A stretch of DNA of 64,000 nt from Vigna angularis. Its lineage: Eukaryota > Streptophyta > Magnoliopsida > Fabales > Fabaceae. Each line of letters opens with the position of its first letter. Within the stretch, counting starts at the first letter, position 1. Below, one piece after another: positions 1 to 11,600 of the stretch. The position numbers and the translations under genes are program-made. The notes under the pieces are model-generated. The model made no database searches, was not told the DNA's origin, and worked only from the letters and a program-made list of their open reading frames with translations. The stretch covers positions 49,015,630-49,079,629 of the forward strand of contig NC_068970.1 in the NCBI RefSeq assembly GCF_016808095.1, in the 5' to 3' direction.

Positions 1-1350
1 ATCCTTTATAAGTTTTCGTATAGAGACTAGGTTGGTGGACAGCTTTGGGACATGGAGAACATCTTTTAAGGTTATTAAAGAATTGATTTGGATATTTCCT
101 TGACCAGCTGCAGTTATAAGGGTTCCATCTGCTGTGGCAATTTTCTTGTTGCTGGGACATGGGGAATATGTGGAGAAGTGTTTGGCTAATGGTGTCATGT
201 GGTCTGTGGCTCCAGAGTCCAATATCCAGTAATTGTTAAAGGGTGTATCTGAGACATTTAATCCAAAAGAAAGTGGAAACTTACCTGAATATGCTAAAGA
301 ACACACACCTGTAGGTTTTTCCAGCTTACTAAGAAAGGTTCTCACCCTTTCTATCTCCTCTTGATTAAGATGGGCAGCAGCTTCTGGATTATTTCCTTCA
401 TTTGTTCCAGCAGCAACATAAACTTGTCCTCCTTTCCTTGAGGGGCCTCCTCTGTGTCCCCCTTCTCGATCTCGATTTAAAGGCTTCCCATGCAACTTCC
501 AGCACTTCTCTCGGGTATGACGAGGCTTATTGCAGTAGGTACACCAGAGACCATCACCTTTCTTCTCCACATTTGCTGATCCTCCTTTCTTCTGTTCGGC
601 TACCATGGCCAACGTCTGTTCTCCTTTATGGTCAGCCACCATTGCTGAGTTCTCTACTACTGCTGGACTCTCCAACATGAGACCCCTTCTGCTTTCTTCA
701 CTTCTCACAATAGCCACCACTTCATTGAAGCATGGTACCTTTTGCTTCCCCAATATTTGAATCCTAACTTGATCAAATTCAGGATTCAAACCAACAAGGA
801 AATCATAAACTCTGTCTTGTTCGATATATTCCTTGAGAAGTGCTGAATCTTCAGTACATTTGGCTTTTATGACTCTATAATGGTCTAGCTCCATCCATAA
901 TGATTTCAACTGATTGGCATATTCTGTAACAGTCTTGTTCCCTTGTTTTGCTACCAAAGTTTTCACCTTTACGTCATATACTTGAGCAGCATCTTTGGCT
1001 TTAGAGTAGGTTTGCTCTACAGCATCCCAAATCTCTTTTGCCGAATTAAGGAACATGCATGTGTCGCTGATTTCTGGAATCATTGAATTCCACAGCCACG
1101 CCATGATCATTGAATCTTCCTCATCCCATGTAGTAAACTTGGGATCCTCCTGTTTGGGTCCAAACTCCATCAGGTGACTCAACTTCCCCTTTCCCTTCAG
1201 CACTGTACGAACAAGTTGGGCCCACTTCAAATAATTTCTTCCATTGAGTCGATATGCAGAATGGATATTCTGCAGTTCTCCAGGAAGCTGGGAATGGGAA
1301 TTCCCTGTTTCTGGAGTTGGGTTCACAACTTCCTCTTCCCTTGACATCAT
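1..1350 (-). CDS. Copia gag and start of protease (partial, left copy)
   Basis: The reading frame starts at the ATG ending at 1350 and runs off the left edge. It encodes a gag with the N-terminal LNGRNYLKWA-type motif of plant Copia gags, a CCHC zinc knuckle (CTYCNK...H...C, around 510-560) and the aspartic protease start (LDSGATDHMT, around 205-235). No stop interrupts it here. It is the same protein fragment as in the right-edge copy, where more of the element is visible. The products would be the capsid and protease of the retrotransposon particle, in the cytoplasm. Confidence 0.85.
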   Translation of the reverse strand, partial: MMSREEEVVNPTPETGNSHSQLPGELQNIHSAYRLNGRNYLKWAQLVRTVLKGKGKLSHLMEFGPKQEDPKFTTWDEEDSMIMAWLWNSMIPEISDTCMFLNSAKEIWDAVEQTYSKAKDAAQVYDVKVKTLVAKQGNKTVTEYANQLKSLWMELDHYRVIKAKCTEDSALLKEYIEQDRVYDFLVGLNPEFDQVRIQILGKQKVPCFNEVVAIVRSEESRRGLMLESPAVVENSAMVADHKGEQTLAMVAEQKKGGSANVEKKGDGLWCTYCNKPRHTREKCWKLHGKPLNRDREGGHRGGPSRKGGQVYVAAGTNEGNNPEAAAHLNQEEIERVRTFLSKLEKPTGVCSLAYSGKFPLSFGLNVSDTPFNNYWILDSGATDHMTPLAKHFSTYSPCPSNKKIATADGTLITAAGQGNIQINSLITLKDVLHVPKLSTNLVSIRKLIKD

Positions 1351-1563
1351 AGCAAGAAGATGGCTGAGCGGAAAAAAGGAAAGGATGTGCAATTAAGGCA
1401 CAGAGAAGACAGCAGCAACAGAAGAATGAGCGATAGAGAAGGTTGCAATAGCAAGGGAAAAAAATGTAATGAATATAGGAAAAGATGCAGCAGCAATGCA
1501 GGCTGCCGTCTTAGGGTTTACAATGCGCAGACAAAGCTTCCTAGATTGGAAGCTCTGATACCA

Positions 1564-1805
1564 TCTGGAAATTAGGTTAAATGGAAATTGATATCTTTAT
1601 TACAAAGAGATCATACAAGATATATACGGGAGACCTAAACTATTTTAGGAAATATAATAACTATATTCTATTCTAGAATCCCTTGATTTATGGGATTGTC
1701 CCTATTTATTCAAATCTGTACCGATTACAATAAAATATATACTTGTTATGAAATACACAAATTTCCTAATTTATTCTTTCCTAAAATACTATTTGATTTC
1801 CCACA
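1564..1805 (-). repeat. 5' LTR of the young Copia element (left copy)
   Basis: A 242-bp LTR, identical to 63061-63302. On the minus strand it begins TGTGGGAAAT and ends CCAGA, followed directly by the primer-binding site. It differs from its 3' partner (59157-59398) at four positions, all transitions. Confidence 0.9.
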
Positions 1806-1806
1806 G

Positions 1807-2185
1807 TTAAGAAGTGGATTTTGAGTCTAACTCAACCCCACAAAACTGGCTTGTAAGATGAGGTTTGCACTCACTTATATATTATAAATTGGTCTTATCT
1901 CTAGTCGATTGAAACTTCCAACACACCCTCCTCACGCCGAGGTATATACATCCCGAGCGTGAGACTAGACATTATTGAGTGATCTGATAGTGGCCCGATA
2001 GCTGGTGGAATAATATGTCCACACAAATTTCGCTAGGACAGGCTTTAACCTAGCTCTGATATCATATTAAGAAGTGGACTTTAAAGTCTAACTCAATCCC
2101 ACAAAACCGGCTTGTAAGGTGAGGTTTACACCCGCTTATATACTCTAAATTGGTTTTATCTCTAGTCGACGTGGAACTTCCAATA
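1807..2185 (-). mobile_element. TRIM-like element (terminal-repeat retrotransposon in miniature)
   Basis: Two direct repeats of about 118 bp (1807-1923 and 2067-2185) flank about 143 bp with no coding capacity. Read on the minus strand the right repeat is followed by TGATATCAGAGC, a variant of the Met-tRNA primer-binding site. The left repeat is preceded by a purine-rich tract (GTGAGGAGGGTGTG). The repeats contain a TATATAAG promoter-like box and end in TTGGAAGT...CTTCTTAA, a pattern I recall from legume TRIMs. It needs proteins from other elements to move. The Copia element interrupts its left end. Confidence 0.75.
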
Positions 2186-2425
2186 ATATTTTATTAGTGC
2201 AACATTCCAACGAGTTTGTCTTCTAAACTTTCAAAAGTGAGTATAAGCTAAGAGGCTCATTGATAGTCAACAGAACCATCAAAAGGGCTGTTTCCAAAAT
2301 ACAAAAAGAGATTGAAAGATGAAGTCAAATAATAAAATATTTCAAAAATAATTGAATAGAATAGAACATAACTTCTTACAAATATAAGAATGTTTTAAGA
2401 AAATACTTAATTAAATAACAATGAC

Positions 2426-2629
2426 CTGTGACAGCTGGTTGCGCATTAATACAATAGAAGACACCTCACTAGCAGCCCCGACACCTCCACCTAATGCAAT
2501 ACCAACATGTGAAGAAGCCAGGGCAGCTGCATCGTTAATTCCATCACCAACCATAGCAACAATGTTCTTATCTTTCTGTAGTTCATTTATGAACTTCTTT
2601 TTCTCATCTGGTTTCACTTCAGATAGCAC
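2426..2629 (-). CDS. PAA1: PAA1 exon 15: hinge GDGIND (left copy)
   Basis: A 204-bp exon starting [13 protein letters not shown] after TTGCAG. It contains [13 protein letters not shown], the Mg-binding hinge of the P domain. The donor CAG|GTCATT is weak. It is the only exon of this gene inside the 2.5-kb stretch repeated at the right edge. Confidence 0.94.
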
Positions 2630-5600
2630 CTGCAAATGGCAACATAAACCAGACATTAAATAAACAATTTTTTCTGTTTATTAAAAAAATATTAACAAGA
2701 AAAAAATATTTAGGTACACAAGAATTCAGATCCAAGACATCTATATCTACCTGTTATAAAAGACGGATTATTGGATAAAAATATCCTCAATATTTTATAT
2801 TGATTAGGAGATTTTAGCATATTTTCTTTCCCTATTTAGAGTTTGATTGTTAGAAATAGAGGTGATGAGAATGTAATGGGTGTGATTATTATCTATAAAA
2901 TAATTCTTCTTTTCCTTGTATAGTTCAAGTTGGTTAGAGATTTTGATCTTGGAAGCTCTATTTTCACTGCCATGTAAATAGCTGCTACTGCTGTTACTCT
3001 ATCGCCGCCACTGTTGAGGTCTGATGAGGTCAATAGTGAGCTAGAAAGGTGCACCTTAGTAGAGTTGCCACGTGCCACCAGTACCAGCTGTTAGTATACA
3101 CACTATAGTTAATTGTCAAATGTATTGTACAGCTTATTTTCTTTGTATAGTTGTAGGTTTACCTGTAAACTGTTTTACTACTTTGTACAACTGTCAATTC
3201 TTATAACAACTAGTAGTAAACTATATCTATAAATACATCTTGTACCTAAGGTTCTAAGTGTGCTACAATAATAAAAATATTCAGTTCTCTATATTTTCTC
3301 TATTCAATTTCTCTAAGATAGTATCTAGAGTTTTTTCTTCAACAATCTTGCTTCTTCAAGTTCTTCATTGATTTCCTTATTGTTCAAGTTGCGATTGCTT
3401 CCACTTCATCCTCTTCTAATTTCAATCAGTAATTATTTGAGGTTGATTCACTTCCTTAATTCACGTTTTCAATTGGTGATATGTTCTCAATTCAGCTCGA
3501 AATTGATTCAGCTTCGTTAATTTGAGGTTTCAATCAGTGAATTGATCCTGATCTGACTCGTGATTGCTTCTTTTCAAGTGTTTTCCATTTCAATTGGTGA
3601 ATTGTTCTTTGTTCCTAATTTTCTCTGTTCAATTGTATCTCTGAATTTGCACTTTGCGAAGGCTTCACTCGCTTTGCTCATGGTGATTTGGCTATGCATA
3701 GAGTGAATTGCTGGTTTCTCTGATTCTTTTTGCTAAGCGTTTCTGTTTGCTTTGCAGTCTTCATAAATTCTGCTTGCTATGGCTTTTGCTTCGTTTCCTA
3801 CATCTACTGCTATGAAATTGGATGATTCTAACTACTTATATTGGCATCAATATGTTGAGCCAGTAATTAAGTCACATAAACTCCAGCGTTTTGTTGTTAA
3901 TCTAGTGGTTCCATCTAGATATCTCAATGAACATGACTGTGCTGCTAACACTGTTAATCCTAAATATGAAGCTTGGGAAGTTCAAGATCAAACACTGCTA
4001 GTGTGACTTCAGTCTACTCTCTCCAAATCTGTTATGTCTCGTTTTTGGATGCACTCATTCCTATGAGGTGTGGAAGAAGATTGATGAGTACTTTAGTCTC
4101 CAGACTAAATCTCGTGCGGGACAGCTACGTACTGCTATGCAAGGTATCAAACTTGACTCCAAATTGATAGAGGAGTACTTGCTAAAAATTAAGAGCTATG
4201 TTGATGAACTTGTTGGAGTTGGTGTTCCTATCAGGCATGAAGAACCTGTTGATGCCATCTTGGATCTAATTATGCTTCCGTTGTTTATGTCATTGAAAGT
4301 AAGAAATGCATTCCTTCCATTACTGAGATTGAAGCTCTCTTGTATGGTCATGAAAACATGGCTTACTCGTTATGTACAAGAGACTCAGCTTAATCACACC
4401 ATCTCTAAACTACACTCAAGTCTCCTACTCTCGTGGTGCTAATAAATAGGAGGTTTTCAAGGATCCTTTCATGGTGGAGGTCTTGGCAAAGGAAGAGGTG
4501 GAGGTTTGCTAACTTTCAATGCCAAATTTGTCTAAAATTTGGTCATACAACCAATGTCTGCACTTCAAATTTGATTTCTCTAATCAGATGCATGAGTCAC
4601 TGTTTTTTATTGATCCAGCTCACAACAATCTATTCCCTATTCAGCTGGTTCATAGAAGACTTCAAACACTTGGCTGAATCTGAATGCTAAATCTAATAAC
4701 AATAATCAACCTAATTCTATGTTGATGAAGTCTAACTCTCAAGGTAATGCTAATACTTCTGGATACCAGATTCTGCTGCCAGTTTTCATGTCATTGGTGA
4801 ACCACCAAATATTAAACAACTCCAACAATTTGAAGGTCCAAATCAGATATTCATCGCAAATGGTGCTGGTTCATCTTCTATTGTATCACCTTATGATTCT
4901 AGAGTCTTGTTTCAGTTAAAAAATTGTTAAGTGTTACTTTGTTTGTGTTAGATATAGTGTTTTATGTTAATTAGGAAAACATAGTCCCTATGTTAATTAT
5001 GTTGTTTTTACATATTCATTTGTTTTTGGGCTTAGCCCACATTCTTATTATTGTAAATACATTATCCTATGTATATTTTCTACACAAAGGAGATTAATCC
5101 TATATCTAGTTTTACTATATTCAATATTTGATAGTCAATATTTGAATTTAAATTCATTGAAAGAGGATTCTCTTGGTTCTTGTCACAAAACACTCGTTCT
5201 TATCAAAGATTGAGATCTTTGTGGCAAATCTTCATTGATACATCAATATGCTAGTCTCCATCTCTGGATTATTTTCGCATTCTTCTCTGATTTTCTTTGT
5301 TTATGCTTCCCAAATGATAAAATCCTATCCAAGAAAGAGTATGCTCGTTCGCACAGTAATGGAGTTTTCATCTCTTCTCATGGCCTTTATCATCTCAGCC
5401 CTTCTATGCTAGTCTCCATCTTTGTATTATTTTCGCATTCTTCTCCGATTTTCTTTGTTTATGCTTCCCAAATGATAAAATCCTATCCAAGAAAGAATAT
5501 GCTCGTTGGCACAGTTATGGAGTTTCCATCTCTTCTCATGGCCTTTATCATCTCTACCCTTCTATGCTAGTCAAAAGTATGTTTTATTGTAAGGGGGGAA

Positions 5601-8600
5601 GAAACCATGAGTTCTAATGCTTAATAGAGGAATCTCCAGCGTTGGTTCTACCATGAAAATAGGAAAAAAAATGGGTCCTCAAGGGATCAAACAAAGGAAC
5701 CTCAGAGATGGGCAAGTGATACAACCTTAGAACATGAAGAAATAGATCAACCCATTGCTTCACCTCAACTACATGTTGTTATAAAAGTCTATAAGGAGGA
5801 AATATATCATTTAAGAACACCAATTAAATGAATGCTTAAGTTCTCTAGATCATTTACTTTGGTCATAAAAGGTAAGAGTTGGTCCTATGTCTCATGGTTT
5901 TTGGATTATTGATTTTGGAGCAACTAATCACACCACTCCATTTCCTACGCTCTTCAATTCATATGTCAAAATGATTGGAGAACAACTCATTAAAATTGCA
6001 AATGATGACAATGTATCCATATATGGATCCAAGAACATAACTTTAGAATCATATATTATATAAAGGAATGCTTTACATGTCTCACAATTATCATATGCCA
6101 ACAAGCAACACCATAAACATGAGCAAGTTCCCAAATATGGCTTCATCATAGAAGACTTGGACATCCATTATTCAACCCTATCAAACCCTTGTCACCTCAT
6201 TTGTTTTCCATAAAGCCTATTGAGTCTTTCAAATGTACTATTTGTTTTAAAGTATCATTGTGCATCCTTTCCCTTAGTAACTTATTTGATTAAATTTAAT
6301 TTGACATTTAGGGACTATTTTTATAATCTATTTTTGGAGTAAAATGGTTCGTTACTTTGATTGTCGATTGTATTTGTCACACGGACATGTTATAAAAAGT
6401 AAATTTGAGGTCTTTCAATTCTCTATTAATTTTTTTGCTTGATCCAAAATGAATTTGGAAAAGGCATCAAAAGAATGAGATTTGATATTGGTAATGAATT
6501 TGTGAATCATGAATTCTTCAAAGTTTTGTCTCCTAATAATATTGTTCATAAACTAAAATGTGAAATACTCCACAACAAAACACATTTGTAGAAAGAAGTA
6601 GCTAGAGCCCTTCTTTTCAAGATGTCTATTCCTTAAACCTACTAGGAAAAAGCTATGTTAATTGACACATACCTCATTAATAAGTTATTCATGCTTGATA
6701 CGACCTTAGTCCTACCGAGTCTTTATTGTCAATTGTTTTTTGTTTTTCTCTTAGAGTAAAGTCTACCTAATTGGGTTTTCTGATGTGTTATTTTTGTTCA
6801 GTCTCATAATCCTAATTGTAGTAAATTAGACCCTAGACTTTTTAAATGTATCTTCATTGGTTATCCTTCAAACAAAAAAGGCGTTAATGGTATCCTCCTC
6901 CTCATAGTCATGTTTTTATCACTATGAATGTCACCTTTCATGGAGCATATTTGTTTTTTGTTAGCCATTCTTCTTCAAGGGGAGAAAACTCTTAAAGAGG
7001 AGGACCTTTCATTCCTGGCATTACCATATCTGTCTTTGCAAGATGAAGCCACCATATATGGGATAGTTCCAGCCCACATTGAGGAAAGAGGAAGAAGACA
7101 CATTCTTTGCATAAATTATCAAAGGGGACAACCCACTTTGGCTCTCAAGAAAGAATTGTTTTCTGACTTGGATGTAAGGATCGTTAAAATTAACAGTGAG
7201 AAGGTAAGTGTTATTGAGAATTTAGTCATTGTATTGAGAGAGGGAAAAATTGCGTTTTAAAGCTTTATTGCTACCAAACCATAATAGGTAGCACATTTAT
7301 ATCTAGCCTTGTACAATAACTTTTAATTAGATTTTTGTAAGCTTACGATGAAAGGAAAATAAAACTTCACATGTTTAAGCATGGGAAGTTATGCATAATA
7401 CATCATGTGTAGCTCCCCCTTGTATCTTATCATCTAAAGTGAACAAGTAAATATTTCTGATTATTAAGCAATTGATGATTCAAAGCTGCTGAAGATCATT
7501 TATAGTGGGGAGATTTGGCTGTATAAAACAAAGAAATATTCAGTTCTCAGCCTCTTTTCGATGGTGTAACATCTTCAATCTGGCATTGACCAAGTGTAGG
7601 CTGGCGCTCTACCAGTCATATTTAAACAATATTGTACTAAAATCTCAGCCATACATGTGATCTTAATATAAAATTATATCGTAGTTGAAAGCCTTTCACC
7701 TTATCTTTGGGAATTCCAACAAGAGAAGCAACATGCTCAGCAGCATTCCTCTTGTCTCCTGATAGCATGTATATATCAAGATTTTGCTTTGACAATCTGT
7801 CAACAACGTCTCTTGCATCTTCCCTTATCTCATCTTGAAAATAAATTAGGCCAGCTAAAGTATCGTCAATTCCAACATAGACAAAGGATTGATTATTACA
7901 TTTCTCCACTTCTTGATCTAAACTGTCAATAACTCCATGCCTGCACAAAGTAAATCACCTGCTGAAGGTTTGAAATTTATAAAGAAAAAATAATAAATGT
8001 ATGTTACATACAACGAAAGCTATTGGCCTCTTAGTGAAATGAACCAAGTTTAAAGCAAGTAAACACAGGTATGCTGCAATTGTTTGAAGGAATTGTATAC
8101 TGTAATAAAAAATAAATAAGTAATGCTGCAAGGTGTATTAATTGTCTTGTGACGTAGGCCAGGTGGATCAAGTCATAATGAATTGCACCCTAACTATCAA
8201 TTATTAATGATAGGCATTCGATCCAATAAATAAGAAATATTAAAGAAATTGAGTAACATCATATATTGTGTATGCTTGGACAAATGCCCAGTTACCTGGT
8301 GATCCATTCCAATGTACCAACAGAAACCTTTTTGTTATCAATTGTTGCCACTGCACCAGACCCAGGTTCTTCCAGGAATGTTCCATCTATTACCTGTAAA
8401 ATTTGCTGTAAGGCATAAGCTGACAGTTTTAACTTCACAACTTTCACTACAAGAAGCTAATGTGTACTTGAAAAATAAAAGGCATACTTTATAACTCCTC
8501 TGTTTCAATTCTACAATACTTGTCAGTCAATATGACAACTAAAATACTGACTGTAAAATAGTAACCAAACTGTAGAAAAAGATAAGTTGCTAAACAGGTC

Positions 8601-11600
8601 ATGTGATGTTCATCTCAACATGGAAATGACAAATGCTTGAATAAGGCAATAAGATAACCCCAAACACAGAGAACATTAAAAAGAAATAAGATGAGGAACC
8701 TTAGCATTATGACAATTAACAGCCACAGCAGCATCCACAATCGCTTTCCCAACTGGATGTATGGAATTCGATTCTACTGCAGCTGCTAGCCTTAGAAGTT
8801 CCATATCAGACAAAGCATTTTCTTCAGTTTGGCTGCATTAGAAAGACATGGTTATATAACCTCTTAGTTGCATAAAGTAAAAAAAAAAAGTATCCGAATT
8901 CAGAGTATAGGCGCTAAATCTAGAGATATGATTTCTCACTATATCTATGTTTCCAAAATACATCCACTTTTTTTCTTTGTTCTTAAAGTTGTTGGATCAA
9001 AGCATCCTATAAACCGTTATTGAGTGTTATGAGAACTATTAGATATATTGAGTTTTATGTTAATAAGGGAAATGTAGATTGTTGTAATTAGAGAAAAATC
9101 TTCCTAATTAGAGAAATAATTTGTAGAATCTTCCTAAGCAGAGAAAATATATGTAGAATCTTCTAGTTTATTTTTCAATATATTGTTTCCTTATTTTCTT
9201 TTTTTGGAAGATTAGATTGGTACAAATAGGGGTAAGGAGAATGTAATACATATGCATGATAATAGTAAAATTCATTCTCTTCTTAAGTTTGTATCATAGC
9301 TCCCGATCTTGGGAGCTCCATTTCCACTGCAACATTAGGCCGTTGCCGCTATCCAACCATTGCGGTTCTCGCCATAGCCGTTGGGGTCATTGATAGAGCA
9401 TAAAGTTGCACCCAACTCCAACAAACAAAAACAGTGGAAATTGCTTCAGGAAAGACGCCACCACCGTCGCCGGCTCGTGGAGCCCATGTGCCTAGTTCCG
9501 ACGAGACCCACTCACTGCCGCCATCACAGAAAGGTTCGCCGGAGCCTCATGAGTCCGTTCCACAAGTCGGTGACGTCCCATTTGGCCTAGATTTGAGTAG
9601 ATTTGACTTTTGAGTTCTGCTCTTTTTTCTCGGATTAGGCCCATATTGTGTTTTATGTTAATCAGGGAAACATAGTCCTTATGTTAATTATGTTTTCTTT
9701 GCAAATTAATTATGTTAATAGCCCACATTCTCATTATTTTAAATTCATTACCTTGTGTATTTTCTACTAAATAGAGATTAATTCTATACTAGTTTTAATA
9801 TATTCAATAGATATATACATTTGTAGTCTATCCAATGACGAATAATACACAATTAGGACATCCTGGGTAGGAAAAATTGTAGAAGATGAAGTTAAGTTAC
9901 TTGTTACTTGAAGAGTTGAGAAGAATTAAAAAGTTTTATTTCACTTAAAACTTCTTATACAACTTACTACTGCATTTAGGAGACAGTAGTTCTGAAAAGT
10001 AAAAGGGTGGGGGGAGGAGCCCTTAACAAAACCCAAAAATGTAAAATACCTTACAAAAATATTAATAATAATAAAAGTATTACATTTCAACACTCCCTCT
10101 CAAGATGGAGCATATAGATCATATGCATCAAGCTTGGAACATATAAATTGAATTCTAAGCCCCTTAGGGAATTGGTCAGAATGTCTACGAGTTGTTCATT
10201 AGAGTTAACAAACTCAGTAACAAGATCCTTTGATAACAACCTCTCTAATAAAATGACAATCAATCTCTATGTGTTTTTTTCTTTCATGAAGCACTAGATT
10301 GGAGGCAATGTGAAGGGTGGCTTGATTGTCCCAGTACAACTTCATCTGCTCATTTTCACAAAATTTCAACTCTTGAGGAGTTGTCTAATCTACACAAGTT
10401 CACATGTAGTTATTAGATCCATAGATTGATATTCAACTTCAACACTAGATTGAGCAACAAAACTTTGTTTCTTACTTTTCCAAGATACAAGGTTCCCTCC
10501 AAGTAAAACACAATATCATGTGGTAGATCTTTTGTCAATTGGACAACCAGCCCAATCTGCATCACAATATCCTTCAATTCGAGTGCTTCCCTTGTTCTCA
10601 TACAACAATCCCTATCTTGGGTTTCCTTTTACATACATGAGAATGTGAATCACTACATTCCAATAATCAACATGTGAATTTTGCATAAATTGACTCAACT
10701 CCCACGAGATAAGAAAGATTAGGTCTTGTTATGGTAAGATAGATGAGTTTTCCAACCAATCTTCTATATCTCTCTAGGTCTGAGAAAGGTTCACCGTGGT
10801 CTCTCATTAACTTTTGATTTGAGTCCATAGGACTATCAGGCCTATTTCCTCCAAAATCTCAAGAGCATGTTTTCTTTGTGAAATAATGACACCTTTTGAT
10901 TGTGCCACTTCAATACCAGGAAAATATTTTAGCCACCTAGATCTTTGGTTTGAAAGTGGTTTAACAAATGATTCTTTAATTGAGCAATTCTAGTGACGTT
11001 ATTTCCTATGATGACAATATCATCAACATAAACCATAAGATAAACACATTTATCAAGAGAAGAGTGACCATGAAATACTGAATGATATGCCTCACATCGT
11101 TTCAATCCAAAATATTGCACAACCCAACTAAATTTTTCAAATCAAGCTCGAGGTAATTGCTTCAAGCCATAAAAAGAATGATGCACTATACAAACTAACC
11201 CAGACTCCCCCTGAGCAACAAACCCAAGAGGTTGCTCCATGTATATCTCTTCTTCTAGATGACCATGAAGAATTTTTAATGTCCAACTGGTAAAGGGGCG
11301 ATTGACGAATGACAGTCATAGCAAGCAAAATACGAACAATACTAGTTTTAGCCACAAGAGAAAAGGTATCACAATAGTCAAAGCCATAAACGTAATGATG
11401 CACTATACAAACTAACCCAGACTCCCCCTGAGCAACAAACCCAAGAGGTTGCTCCATGTATATCTCTTCTTCTAGATGACCATGAAGAATTTTTAATGTC
11501 CAACTGGTAAAGGGGCGATTGACGAATGACAGTCATAGCAAGCAAAATACGAACAATACTAGTTTTAGCCACAAGAGAAAAGGTATCACAATAGTCAAAG

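Larger units (their letters stand above)
1..1805 (-). mobile_element. Young Copia LTR retrotransposon, left-edge partial copy (5' LTR plus gag/protease region)
   Basis: This is the 5' part of a minus-strand Ty1/Copia element, cut by the window edge. It holds the 5' LTR (1564-1805), a primer-binding site next to it (minus-strand TGGTATCAGAGC, the initiator-Met tRNA type, just below 1564), the gag gene and the start of the protease region. It matches 61498-63302 base for base in every stretch compared, with a constant offset of 61,497. The GTTAA at 1806-1810 is one half of its target-site duplication; the other half lies outside the window on this side. The element sits in intron 15 of the left PAA1 copy. 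Confidence 0.9.

Noticed and set aside
402..680. Plus-strand 92-codon frame at the left edge (repeated at 61899-62177)
   Set aside because: Antisense to the Copia gag; the gag frame carries the known domains.
1360..1575. Plus-strand 71-codon frame (repeated at 62857-63072)
   Set aside because: It spans the primer-binding site and leader of the Copia element on the opposite strand; no known protein.
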